Below are positions 30,087 through 37,878 of a stretch of 39,886 nt of DNA, piece by piece. A program made the position numbers and the translations under genes. Origin of the DNA: CAYQTL01 sp964420405 (GTDB lineage: Bacteria > Acidobacteriota > Thermoanaerobaculia > Thermoanaerobaculales > Sulfomarinibacteraceae); the NCBI GenBank assembly GCA_964420405.1, contig CAYQTL010000037.1, positions 1 through 39,886 on the forward strand. The letters are read 5' to 3'. How positions within the stretch are numbered: position 1 is the first letter of the stretch; every line of letters begins with the position of its first letter. The notes beneath the pieces are model-generated. The model was given only the letters and a program-made list of their open reading frames with translations, was not told the origin of the DNA and searched no databases.

Positions 30087-30622
30087 CAGCCGCCTGCCGC
30101 GCTCCCCCGGTGGGCGGCCGTGGAGAAGGCGACCCCGAGCTCCTCCGGCACCGCGACACCGTGCTCGGCGGCGAGCCGGATCATCAGCGCCAGGTGGTGG
30201 ATGGTGTGGCTCGACAGGAACACGAGCTCGCGCTCGACGGTGCTCGCGACCGGCCGGGGCGGGTCGCCCGGCGCCGCGAGCTGGAGCACCGCGATCTCCC
30301 GGCTCCCGGAAGCGAGCTCGATCCGTGCCAGCTCCCCGTCGATCCGGACGAGCTCGGAGAGCATGCGGTCCGGGTCCGCCTCGAGCTCGGGATCGCGGTC
30401 CCGCGCGTCGTAGTCCACCGTACCCCGCGGCACGCCCCGGAAGAACGCGGTGAAGTGGTCGGCGCAGTGGCGCAGGTGCGCTCCGACCGCGGCCCACACC
30501 CGACCTGCTGCCGCCGGCTCGGCCGCGTGGATGGTCGCCACCAGCTCCTGGCAGCGCCGGCATACCTCGCGGCAGCCACGGACGATGTCCGAGGCCGCGG
30601 TCGGAGCGGGAGTCGCGGTCAT
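30086..30622 (-). CDS. DinB-like metal-binding four-helix protein
   Basis: About 178 residues from the ATG at 30622, with AGGAG eight bases upstream; an ATG two codons earlier (30628) would leave the site only two bases away. The DinB/YfiT fold is shown by helices with histidines at HLRHCADHFTAFF and SSHTIHHLALMI, the usual three-His metal site. Relatives are often thiol-dependent transferases (bacillithiol- or mycothiol-type) or of unknown role. It is the first gene of the four-gene minus-strand operon and the only one with a clear ribosome site. Confidence 0.8.
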   Translation of the reverse strand: MTATPAPTAASDIVRGCREVCRRCQELVATIHAAEPAAAGRVWAAVGAHLRHCADHFTAFFRGVPRGTVDYDARDRDPELEADPDRMLSELVRIDGELARIELASGSREIAVLQLAAPGDPPRPVASTVERELVFLSSHTIHHLALMIRLAAEHGVAVPEELGVAFSTAAHRGSAAGG

Positions 30623-30753
30623 GGTCATCTCTCCTGAGCAGTCGGCGTCCGGCTGGCGCGGATTCTCGCAGCTCGGTCCGGCGCGCACAAGCCCCCGCTC
30701 CGGGCTCGGATGCGGCCTCGGGCAACGGTTCGCGTCATCGAGGATCTCCCGGA

Positions 30754-30778
30754 CGACATCTCGCGGGTTCAGATGTCG
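30754..30778. promoter_or_regulatory. Inverted repeat upstream of the DinB operon
   Basis: CGACATCT (30754-30761) and AGATGTCG (30771-30778), perfect 8-base arms with a nine-base centre, about 130 bases before the DinB start. Operator or hairpin; undecided. Confidence 0.4.
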
Positions 30779-30930
30779 CGGAGTCCGAATCGGTTACAGG
30801 CTCGGGCGACCGCCCTCCCGTCGTTCGACCTCTGCGACCGTTCCCGATCCCGACGCCACCCGGCCGGTGGCGGACGCGTCCATCCCCGCGCACCGGGATC
30901 GTGTCGCCGGCGCCGGGGGAGGACGTCCCG

Positions 30931-30968
30931 TCGGGAACGGAATCGGGAACGGGATCGGGATCGGAGAG
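30931..30968. repeat. Hexamer tract (GGGAAC/GGGATC)n
   Basis: Six units with GGGAAC, GGAATC and GGGATC variants, just downstream of the egtB stop codon. Confidence 0.85.
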
Positions 30969-30975
30969 CGGGGAC

Positions 30976-32292
30976 CTACGGGTGCACCGTCCGGAAGGTG
31001 GAGAACACGTACGGGTAGTGCCCCTGGAACCAGTTCCGGTAGCTGCGGCGGACCAGTGGCGTCGGGGTCGCCCAGGAAGCACCGAGCATGACGTTGTGGA
31101 GGTCGTCGAAGAAGTCGGCCGAGTAGCCCGGGTAGCTGCCGATGTACGGCTCGAAACCCGGGAACGGCCCGAACGGGGTCGCGGTCCACTGCCAGCCGTG
31201 GCCGACGGTGTCGGCGAGCCCGGCGGCCGAGTCCCCCGCCGGGAACGCGCCGGCGGGCGCGGGCGCCCAGCAGGCGAGGCCGAAGTTGCCGTGCACCCCC
31301 GCCTCGGGAGGGGCATCGCCCCACGGGTACCGGCGCTGCCTCCCGTCGGGCCCGTACATGGCGAGATGCAGCTCGGCCTCGGTGGGCAGGCGGCGGCTGT
31401 GGAGCCGGCAGTAGGCCCGCGCCTCGGCGAGGCTGACGGACACCGGCCAGCGGGCCGCGCGGTCGAGCGGCACCCGGTCGAACATGGTCACGACCTCGTA
31501 CCCGTCGCCCGCAGACTCCCACGTGGCGGGGTGCTCGACCCCGGTCCGCTCGCGCCACCGCCAGTCGTCGTCGGACCACAGCTCGGGCCGCCGGTAGCCG
31601 CCGGCGGCGAGAAACTCGAGCCAGTCGCCGTTGGTGACCGGCAGCCGGTCGACCCGGAACGGCGCCACCGCGACGCGGAGCTCGGGGAGCTCGTTGTCCC
31701 AGCCGAACTCGATCGCGTCGAGCTCCGCGCCGAGGACCGCCTCGCCGCCGTCGACCTCGACCACCTCCTGCGTCCGGCCGCCGTCGAACCGGCACGGAGG
31801 CAGGCGGTCGGGCCGGATCTTCGCCTCCGGCGGCATCCGTTGCAGCATGTACAGCAGCGTCTCCTGGTGCATATACTCGTGCTCGAGCACCACCGACACG
31901 ATCCGGCCGCGCTCGGCGAGCGGATCCCATCCGGCCCGCGCGAGCACCTCCGGGACGGCCTCCCGGATCGCGTCCCGCACCCGGTCCCGGTACTCGAGCA
32001 CCTCCCCCAGCGGCGGCCACTCGGTGGCCGGCTCATGGCGGTCCACGCCCACCGGGTCGATGCCGCGCTCGAACAGGTCGTCGAGCTCGGGCCGGTGGGA
32101 CGGGCGGCCGAGGACACCGCGGCAGATCTGGTTGGAGGCGAACGCCGGCAGGTGGCCGACGTAGAACAGCAGCGGATGGCGCAGCGCGATCGGCTGAGCG
32201 AGGATCTCGGACTCCGGGACCAGGGCGAACAGCCGGTCCGACTGCCGCCAGGCTTCCTCGAGACGGGTCAGGAAGGTCTCGGCGAGACGCAC
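30976..32292 (-). CDS. egtB: EgtB-type non-heme iron sulfoxide synthase (ergothioneine synthesis)
   Basis: 438 residues from the GTG at 32292, with AAAGGAG eight bases upstream. The N-terminal DinB_2-like domain supplies the three iron-binding histidines: His47 (YVGHLP), His138 and His142 (EHEYMHQE). The C-terminal formylglycine-generating-enzyme-like domain has RRLPTEAELHLAM, YPWGD and the family end GASWATPTPLVRRSYRNWFQ. EgtB joins cysteine or gamma-glutamylcysteine to trimethylhistidine using O2. It lies 23 bases after egtD in the same direction, so they form one operon. The related SenA (selenoneine) or OvoA enzymes are alternatives, but the egtD neighbour favours ergothioneine. No egtA, egtC or egtE is nearby. 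Confidence 0.88.
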   Translation of the reverse strand: MRLAETFLTRLEEAWRQSDRLFALVPESEILAQPIALRHPLLFYVGHLPAFASNQICRGVLGRPSHRPELDDLFERGIDPVGVDRHEPATEWPPLGEVLEYRDRVRDAIREAVPEVLARAGWDPLAERGRIVSVVLEHEYMHQETLLYMLQRMPPEAKIRPDRLPPCRFDGGRTQEVVEVDGGEAVLGAELDAIEFGWDNELPELRVAVAPFRVDRLPVTNGDWLEFLAAGGYRRPELWSDDDWRWRERTGVEHPATWESAGDGYEVVTMFDRVPLDRAARWPVSVSLAEARAYCRLHSRRLPTEAELHLAMYGPDGRQRRYPWGDAPPEAGVHGNFGLACWAPAPAGAFPAGDSAAGLADTVGHGWQWTATPFGPFPGFEPYIGSYPGYSADFFDDLHNVMLGASWATPTPLVRRSYRNWFQGHYPYVFSTFRTVHP

Positions 32293-32315
32293 GGGGTTCT
32301 CCTTTCCGCGACGGT

Positions 32316-33281
32316 TCACGCCGCCGGAGCCACCAGCGCGAGACAGAACAGCTCGTCGGGGTCGGTGTCCCAGCGCTCGAGGACGAGCCCCGCCCGCTCC
32401 AGATGACCGCGGAAGCCGTCGCGGGTGAACTTGCGGCTCAGCTCGGTGCGGATCTCGGCGCCGGCCTCGAGCACCAGCGGTCGGGGGTCGGACGGCATCC
32501 GCACGTGCATCGGCCGGGACGCCCGCAGCCGCATCTCGATCCACTCGCGGTCGGCGTCCCAGCGCGCCACGTGCTCGAAGGAGGCCGGTTCGAAGTCGGT
32601 GCCGAAGCGGGCGTTGAGGACCGCCAGCACGTTGCGGTTGAAGGCGGCGGTGACGCCCTCGGCGTCGTTGTACGCGGCCTCGAGGCGGGCCCGGTCCTTG
32701 ACCAGGTCGAGCCCCACCAGGAGCCGGTCGCCGTCACCCAGCGACGCCCGCACCTCCTCGAGGAACGGGGTCAGCATGGCGGGGCCGAGGTTGCCGATGG
32801 TGCCGGCGAGGAACACCACCAGACGCCGCCGGCCCCCTGCGAGAACGTGCAGGTCGCGGGTGAAGTCGCCGACGACACCGCGCAGCTCGACGGCCGGGTA
32901 GTCGGCGGACAGCCGCTCGAGGGAGGCGGCCAGAAACGCCTCGTTGATCTCCAGCAGGGTGCAGCCCTCCAGCCACCCCCGGGCGGCCATGGCGTCGAGC
33001 AGGAGCGTGATCTTGCGGCCGATGCCGGAGCCGAGCTCGACCAGCTCGCGGGGCTGGGCGGCGGCGATGACGTCGTCGGCGATCCGCTCGAGCAGCGCGA
33101 GCTCGGTCCGCGTCTGGTAGTACTCCTCGAGCCGGGTGATGCGCTCGAACAGCTCGCTGCCGTGGTCGTCGTAGAAGTACCTGGGGTCGGTGGTGGGCAG
33201 CGGTGCGAGCAGAGCGTCCCACACCGCCCGCGCCTCGTGGACGCCGGCGTCCTCCGGATCCCTGTGTCGCTCGATCTGCAT
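32316..33281 (-). CDS. egtD: L-histidine N-alpha-methyltransferase (EgtD)
   Basis: 321 residues from the ATG at 33281 (GGGGGTG upstream), the same length as mycobacterial EgtD. Typical segments are PRYFYDDHGSELFERIT, LEEYYQTRTE, the SAM-binding ELGSGIGRK (about 82-90), LAGTIGNL and GLDLVKD. It transfers three methyl groups from SAM to histidine, giving hercynine, the substrate of EgtB encoded 23 bases downstream. An upstream in-frame extension (to 33485) lacks family similarity and runs into a gene remnant, so it is rejected. Confidence 0.92.
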   Translation of the reverse strand: MQIERHRDPEDAGVHEARAVWDALLAPLPTTDPRYFYDDHGSELFERITRLEEYYQTRTELALLERIADDVIAAAQPRELVELGSGIGRKITLLLDAMAARGWLEGCTLLEINEAFLAASLERLSADYPAVELRGVVGDFTRDLHVLAGGRRRLVVFLAGTIGNLGPAMLTPFLEEVRASLGDGDRLLVGLDLVKDRARLEAAYNDAEGVTAAFNRNVLAVLNARFGTDFEPASFEHVARWDADREWIEMRLRASRPMHVRMPSDPRPLVLEAGAEIRTELSRKFTRDGFRGHLERAGLVLERWDTDPDELFCLALVAPAA

Positions 33282-33333
33282 CGGCACCCCCGGTATCGAG
33301 AGGATCTGGACGGGCGGGGCGTTTATTCCGCGG

Positions 33334-33582
33334 TCAGCCACGGCGGTGAAGCTCGTTCCAGTCGACCGCGGGCCCGAGGGGCACGATGCCGGTCGGGTTG
33401 AGGTTCCGGTGGCTGCCGTAGCTGACGTACAGCAGGCAGCGGCCGCTCTCCGCCGGAACGCCCGCGGAGCCGTCCGCCGTGACACGGTCCCGGAACGCCG
33501 GGTCCTGGCGCACGAATCGGCCGACCGTGCTGTCGGTGTCGTACCATCGGTGCTTCCACTCGCCGTTCACACGCGGGCCCAC
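33334..33582 (-). pseudogene. Remnant of a glutathionyl-hydroquinone reductase with a large internal deletion
   Basis: An open 82-codon frame from the GTG at 33582 (GGGAGG five bases upstream). Residues 1-54 read as the start of a xi-class glutathione transferase: NGEWKHRWYDTDSTVGRFVR, then FRDRVTADGSAG and GRCLLYVS. Residues 55-82 read as the far C-terminus of the same family: YGSHRNLNPTGIVPLGP. The full-length family is about 310-330 residues; the part with the catalytic cysteine and the helical domain is missing. The fusion is in frame, so an internal deletion of roughly 240 codons is the simplest explanation. The start signals are intact, so a short peptide may still be made. Confidence 0.75.
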
Positions 33583-33639
33583 GGCGCCTCCCGGCTGTCC
33601 AACGGCCGTCGCGCCGCGCCGCTTCCGTCTCGGCTCCCT

Positions 33640-33670
33640 CCGATCCCGATCCGTCCCCGTCTCCGTTCCC
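33640..33670. repeat. Hexamer tract, degenerate CCGATC
   Basis: CCGATC, CCGATC, CGTCCC, CGTCTC, CGTTCC units between the remnant and the YheT-like gene. Confidence 0.75.
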
Positions 33671-33778
33671 CATGGCGGACGCGCCCCCGTGCCATCGCCG
33701 TCACGCCGGCCAGACCCGCGCTCGCCGGCCGGGGATCGGATCGGCGCAGCTGCAGGACGCGCCCCGCCGGATCCGCGC

Positions 33779-33784
33779 TAAGGT
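33779..33784 (+). promoter_or_regulatory. -10 element of the YheT-like gene
   Basis: TAAGGT ends seven bases before the GTG start; no ribosome site lies between. A leaderless message is likely. Confidence 0.5.
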
Positions 33785-33791
33785 CTCCGTC

Positions 33792-34823
33792 GTGGACCCC
33801 ACCGCCCTCCCCGAGCCGTTCCGACCGGCGTGGTGGCTGCCCGACCGCCACCGCCAGACGGTCGCCGCGCGCTACCTGCGGCGTCGCTCGGGGGTGGCGC
33901 TACGGCGCGAGCGGATCGCGACCCCCGACGGCGACTTCCTCGACCTCGACTGGACCTCGCCGCGCAACGACCACCGCCCGCTGGTGGTGGTCCTGCATGG
34001 TCTCGAGGGCAGCGCACGCTCGGGCTACGCCCTCGAGCTGTACCGCCAGGTCGCCGCGGCCGGCGCCGAGGCGGTCGGGCTCAACTTCCGGTCGTGCTCG
34101 GGGGAGCTCAACCGGGCGCCACGGCTGTACCACTCGGGGGAGACCGGCGACCTGGAGCTGATCCTCGGTCTGTTGGCGGAGCGCCTGCCGGGGCGGACGC
34201 TGGCGGCGGTCGGCGTGTCGCTCGGGGGCAACGTCCTGCTGAAGCACCTCGGCGAGCGCGGCGCCGCCACCCCGCTCGTCTGCGCGACCGCGGTGTCGGT
34301 GCCCTTCGACCTCGCCGCCGGCGCCCGCTTCATGGAGCGCGGCTTCGCCCGCGTCTACGTGACGATCCTGCTGCGCTCGCTCAAGCGCAAGCTGCGGGCC
34401 CGCGCCGCGGAGCTCCGTGGGCTGGTCGACCTGCCGCGGGCGCTCGCCGCACGGACCTTCTGGGAGTTCGACGACGCCGCGACCGCCCCGCTGCACGGCT
34501 TCGGGTCGGCCGCCGACTACTACGCCCGGTCGTCCTCGGGACCCCTGCTGGACCGGATCCGGATCCCGACCCTGCTGCTGCAGTCCCGCGACGACCCGTT
34601 CGTACCGGCGGCCGCGATCCCCGAGGCGACGTTCGCCTCGAGCCGGTGGCTGCACTCCGGGGTGGTCGACGCCGGAGGCCACGTCGGGTTCGTGGCGGGC
34701 GCGAGCCCGCTGCGGCCCTTGTTCTGGGCGGAGCGGTCGGCCGCGCGGTTCGTGGCCGCCCACGCCGCCGTCGCGTCCGGACGGGCACCTGCGACAGGCC
34801 CGCCACCCGTCCCGGTGGGATGA
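33792..34823 (+). CDS. YheT-family alpha/beta hydrolase
   Basis: 343 residues from the GTG at 33792. The alpha/beta hydrolase triad is visible: nucleophile Ser143 in GVSLGGN, the acid in SRDDPFV (Asp267 or 268) and His297 in GGHVGF. The oxyanion segment LHGLEGSARSGY and the opening RPAWWLPDRHRQT are typical of the COG0429/YheT group, which includes animal ABHD1/3 lipases. It probably hydrolyses an ester or lipid; the substrate is not known for bacterial members. An upstream ATG at 33672 is in frame but the added peptide is low-complexity and overlaps the promoter-like element. Confidence 0.88.
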   Translation: MDPTALPEPFRPAWWLPDRHRQTVAARYLRRRSGVALRRERIATPDGDFLDLDWTSPRNDHRPLVVVLHGLEGSARSGYALELYRQVAAAGAEAVGLNFRSCSGELNRAPRLYHSGETGDLELILGLLAERLPGRTLAAVGVSLGGNVLLKHLGERGAATPLVCATAVSVPFDLAAGARFMERGFARVYVTILLRSLKRKLRARAAELRGLVDLPRALAARTFWEFDDAATAPLHGFGSAADYYARSSSGPLLDRIRIPTLLLQSRDDPFVPAAAIPEATFASSRWLHSGVVDAGGHVGFVAGASPLRPLFWAERSAARFVAAHAAVASGRAPATGPPPVPVG

Positions 34824-34840
34824 CCCCGGGGCGGGCTCCG

Positions 34841-35902
34841 TCAGCCGCCGCCCACGCGCTCGGAGGGGACCGGTCCGAGCAGGCTGTCGGCCGCCGCCAG
34901 GCCGGAGAGGAAGGCCCCCTCCACCCGCGGTCCGCCGCACCAGTCCCCGCACGCCGCGATCCGGGCCGTGACGTCGACGAGACAGCGGTCGGGAAGCGGC
35001 GACGGCGGCTGGGCGAACCGCCACCGGTGCACCGCCCGGTGCGCCGGCTCCGTCCGGCGGCCCACCGCGTCGCCGAACGCATCCAGCAGCGCCCGCCCCA
35101 CCGAGTCGGCGTCGTCCTCCAGGTGGTCGGCCGACCACTCGGGAGAGGCGTGCACGACCCACGCCTCGGCGTCGGGACGGCCCGGCTTGGAGCCGTTGCG
35201 CGCGATCCACGACAGCGGCCCGCCGTCGGCGAAACCGCCGTCGAAGCCGACGTCGAGCGGCTCCGCGAAGCCCAGCATCAGAGCCACGCACGGCTCCATC
35301 AAGACCTCGTCCGCCCGTCGGGCGAGGTCGGGCGCGACCCCCGCGAGGAGCCCGGCTGTCTGTGGCGCCGGCGCCGACACCACGACGGCGTCGAACCGCC
35401 CGATCCCGGCCCCGTCCTCCAGCTCGACCCGCCAGCCTCCGCCGTCGGCCACGACCGTCGCCACCCGGCTGCCGAAGCGCACGTCGAGCCCCGTCACCAG
35501 GGCCCGACCCAGCGCGCTCATGCCCGGCACGCCGACCCACCGCTCGGGCCCGTCGTCCTTCGGCGTCACCCTGCCGCCGCCGACCACGGCGATGCGACCG
35601 TCCCAGCGCTCCGCCAGCCCCGCGTCTCGCCAGGCGCGCACGCGCCGGGAGAACCTCTCGTCCCGGACGGTGAAGTACTGCGCGCCGTGGTCGAACCGCC
35701 ATCGGCCCTCGCGACGGGTGGCGGCGCGGCCGCCCGGTCCGCGCGACTTCTCGAGGACGACCACCTCGCAGCCCCGGTCGGCAAGTGCCCGGGCGCAGGC
35801 CAGGCCCGACAGGCCGGCGCCGACGACCGCCACCCGCAGCGGAAGACCGGCGGGCGCCGGCGGGGCGGAGCCGCGGCGGTCGGAGGCAGCTCGGGAGGCC
35901 AT
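34841..35902 (-). CDS. Renalase-like FAD-dependent amine oxidase family protein
   Basis: 353 residues from the ATG at 35902; there is no clear ribosome site, and a later start is possible because the FAD fold begins only at about residue 22. The dinucleotide motif is VVGAGLSGLACARAL, followed by VVVLEKSRGPGGRAATRR, the second FAD-binding stretch, and GAQYFTVRD. The C-terminal IAACGDWCGGPRVEGAFLSG contacts the flavin. The family (COG3380, renalase-like) oxidises reduced nicotinamide isomers or amines; the substrate is unknown here. It is convergent with the YheT-like gene, with a 17-base gap between stops. Confidence 0.88.
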   Translation of the reverse strand: MASRAASDRRGSAPPAPAGLPLRVAVVGAGLSGLACARALADRGCEVVVLEKSRGPGGRAATRREGRWRFDHGAQYFTVRDERFSRRVRAWRDAGLAERWDGRIAVVGGGRVTPKDDGPERWVGVPGMSALGRALVTGLDVRFGSRVATVVADGGGWRVELEDGAGIGRFDAVVVSAPAPQTAGLLAGVAPDLARRADEVLMEPCVALMLGFAEPLDVGFDGGFADGGPLSWIARNGSKPGRPDAEAWVVHASPEWSADHLEDDADSVGRALLDAFGDAVGRRTEPAHRAVHRWRFAQPPSPLPDRCLVDVTARIAACGDWCGGPRVEGAFLSGLAAADSLLGPVPSERVGGG

Positions 35903-36011
35903 CGCACAGGGTCAACCGGCGCCGACCGCCGGCGGCTTCCCGGTCTGGTCACCGCCGGCACGACGGGGGTCGCAACGCGGTACGCCCGCCGGCCGCGGCC
36001 CGGCCCATCGC

Positions 36012-36045
36012 GAACGGGGTCGGGATCGGAATCGGGATCGGAGCG
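36012..36045. repeat. Hexamer tract (GGGATC/GGAATC)n
   Basis: Five units between the CDF exporter stop (36053) and the renalase-like gene start. Confidence 0.8.
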
Positions 36046-36052
36046 GGCGACC

Positions 36053-36973
36053 CTACTCCCCCTCCTCCGGGGCGGGCCGATGGGGCTCCACCTGCACCAC
36101 GACGTCGGCGACGTCGGGACCGTCCCGCTCGAGCCGGCGCTTGACCCGGCGGGCGATCTGGAAGCCCTCCTCGACCGTCAGCTCTCCGTCCACCTCCACG
36201 TGGAGGTCGACGGAGAGCTGGCTGCCCTTGTAGCGGGTGCGCAGCGCGTGGGCGGCGTCCACCCCCTCGACCTCGAGCGCGATCCGCTCCAGCCGCCTGC
36301 GGTCCTCGGGCGGCGCTCCGGCGTCCACCAGCTGGTCGAGCGCGGGGGCGATGATCCGCCACGCCGCGTGGAGGATGAACAGGCACACCGCGATCGCTCC
36401 CACCCGGTCGACGGCGGCCAGCCCGGGCGCGACCATCGCGGTCGCGACCGCGACCACCGCGGGAATCGAGCTGAAGGCGTCCGAGCGGTGGTGCCACGCG
36501 TTGGCCACCAGCGCCTGGGATCCGACCCGGCGCCCGACCGCCGCGGTCCACCGGTACAACCCCTCCTTGACGACGATCGACACCGCTGCCGCGACCAGCG
36601 CCACCGGCGTCGGCGCCCGCGGTGGCGCCCCCGCCACCAGGTCTCGCACCGCCTGGATCCCGAGACCGAGCGCCACCGCCACCAGGCTGAGCCCGATGGC
36701 GGCCGTCACCAGGGTCTCGATCCGGTGGTGGCCGTGGGGGTGGTGCTCGTCCGCCGGCGCCGTCCAGTAGCGGACGCCGAAGATGACCGCCAGGTCGGTG
36801 GCGACGTCCGACACGCTGTGGACCCCGTCCGCCACCACGGCCTGGGAGTGGCCGACGATGCCGGCGGCCATCTTCACCCCGGCGAGGGCCAGGTTGGCGG
36901 CGAACCCCAACCACCCGACCCGCAGCACGTCGCGGGTCGTCGCATTGCTCGGGATCGTCGGCTCCACCCTCAT
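36053..36973 (-). CDS. Cation diffusion facilitator (CDF) metal exporter
   Basis: 306 residues from the ATG at 36973; a TTG eight codons upstream is also in frame. Six membrane helices span about 20-215. The metal-site motif in helix 2 is VVADGVHSVSD (Asp49, Asp56 region) and in helix 5 NAWHHRSDAFSS (HxxxD). A histidine-rich loop EHHPHGHHR follows helix 2. A cytosolic C-terminal ferredoxin-like domain completes the fold (LSVDLHVEVDGELTVEEG). CDF proteins export Zn, Mn, Fe or Co by proton exchange. The metal is not clear from the motif. The AT-rich palindrome over its promoter suggests control by a metal-responsive repressor. Confidence 0.92.
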   Translation of the reverse strand: MRVEPTIPSNATTRDVLRVGWLGFAANLALAGVKMAAGIVGHSQAVVADGVHSVSDVATDLAVIFGVRYWTAPADEHHPHGHHRIETLVTAAIGLSLVAVALGLGIQAVRDLVAGAPPRAPTPVALVAAAVSIVVKEGLYRWTAAVGRRVGSQALVANAWHHRSDAFSSIPAVVAVATAMVAPGLAAVDRVGAIAVCLFILHAAWRIIAPALDQLVDAGAPPEDRRRLERIALEVEGVDAAHALRTRYKGSQLSVDLHVEVDGELTVEEGFQIARRVKRRLERDGPDVADVVVQVEPHRPAPEEGE

Positions 36974-37003
36974 CGTGTCGTCTCGTATCTCAACCAAACA
37001 ACA

Positions 37004-37024
37004 ACATTCTCAATATTGTCATGT
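37004..37024. promoter_or_regulatory. 21-base imperfect palindrome overlapping the CDF promoter
   Basis: ACATTCTCAATATTGTCATGT: outer ACAT/ATGT and the inner perfect CAATATTG. It covers the -10 region and is one of the most AT-rich stretches in the window. An operator for an ArsR/SmtB-, MntR- or Fur-type repressor is plausible. Confidence 0.55.
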
Positions 37025-37040
37025 TTTCTGACGCTGTCAA
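37012..37040 (-). promoter_or_regulatory. Promoter of the CDF exporter gene
   Basis: On the minus strand, TTGACA (37040-37035), a 17-base spacer and AATATT (37017-37012). This is one of the best -35/-10 pairs in the window. Confidence 0.7.
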
Positions 37041-37070
37041 GCCGGCCTCTCCCGGATCCCGGCATACGCG

Positions 37071-37871
37071 TCAGCCGGCCCGCACCAACGGCAGGACCCC
37101 GTCGCCGACGGCGATCTCCCCCCGCCCGAGATGGACCAGGTTCTGGCCGAACAGCACGCCGCCGGCGCCGCGACGGTAGGTGGCGAGGGTCCGCAGCGGC
37201 TCGTCGGCACGCTCGCCGGTGGCCTGGTCCGTGGTGACGACCACGCACCGCGCGCACGGCTTCGCGACCATGAGCTCGATTCCGGCCACCGAGATCGAGG
37301 CCCAGCCGTCCTCGGCGTAGGGCTCGCAGCCGCCCACGACGATGTTGGGCCGGAAGCGGTCCATCGGAACCGGCCGCTCGAGGCGCCGGTTGAGGTCCTC
37401 GAGGGAGGCCTCCGACAGCAGCAGCAGCGGGTAGGCGTCGGCGAAGCCGACCCGGTGGCCGGGGCCGATCCGCTCCGGCTCGACCGGCCGCCCGGTGGCC
37501 GCCGGCATCCGCACCAGCTCGCAGGGCACGCCCAGCAGCTCCGTCAGCCACGCTGCGGCCGCGGCGCCGGCCGACACCGCCACCACCTCGTCCCGCCACA
37601 CCGCGACCCGGCGCGCCGGACCGTCGTGCCCGAGCGCCACCTCGACCCGCCCGTGGCCCGCCGCCGACAGCGCCAGCCGGTCGCCGGCGACGGCGGCCTC
37701 CACCCTCGCCAGGCCTGGCCGGGACCGCTGGCTGAGAAAACGGCCCTCGCCGTCCACGACCATCCACTCGCGGTCGTGCTCGAGCCCGCGGTCGCCGAGG
37801 CGCGCGCGGTCGAGCCACGTCCCGCGGCACGACTTCACGGGGTAGACCGCGAGAGACGCGACGTGGGGCAT
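37071..37871 (-). CDS. MOSC domain protein (molybdenum cofactor sulfurase C-terminal type)
   Basis: 266 residues from the ATG at 37871. The MOSC N-terminal barrel begins VASLAVYPVKSCRG, a family signature. The MOSC core carries the conserved cysteine region AKPCARCVVVTTD and ends GVLFGQNLV. Relatives include YcbX and mARC, which bind molybdenum cofactor and reduce N-hydroxylated compounds or move sulfur. It lies seven bases after the CpcT-like gene in the same direction and is probably cotranscribed; no strong ribosome site is seen. No redox partner domain is fused. Confidence 0.88.
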   Translation of the reverse strand: MPHVASLAVYPVKSCRGTWLDRARLGDRGLEHDREWMVVDGEGRFLSQRSRPGLARVEAAVAGDRLALSAAGHGRVEVALGHDGPARRVAVWRDEVVAVSAGAAAAAWLTELLGVPCELVRMPAATGRPVEPERIGPGHRVGFADAYPLLLLSEASLEDLNRRLERPVPMDRFRPNIVVGGCEPYAEDGWASISVAGIELMVAKPCARCVVVTTDQATGERADEPLRTLATYRRGAGGVLFGQNLVHLGRGEIAVGDGVLPLVRAG

Positions 37872-37878
37872 GGCGCAC

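Larger units (their letters stand above)
30689..30975. other. Intergenic region with hairpins and hexamer tracts, no gene
   Basis: Contains the inverted repeat CGACATCT/AGATGTCG (30754-30778), which may be an operator of the DinB operon. It also has a hairpin CGCCACC-CGGCC-GGTGGCG (about 30853-30871), a short CCGATC stretch (30838-30851) and a GGGAACGG/GGGATC tract (30931-30968) just after the egtB stop. Confidence 0.6.

Noticed and set aside
33282..33485. N-terminal extension of EgtD up to 33485
   Set aside because: The added residues lie over the hydroquinone-reductase remnant in another frame and have no EgtD similarity; the ATG at 33281 gives the normal family length of 321 residues.
33830..37237. 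A plus-strand open frame of 1135 codons spanning several genes
   Set aside because: It runs over four genes with clear catalytic motifs in other frames and has no recognisable protein features.
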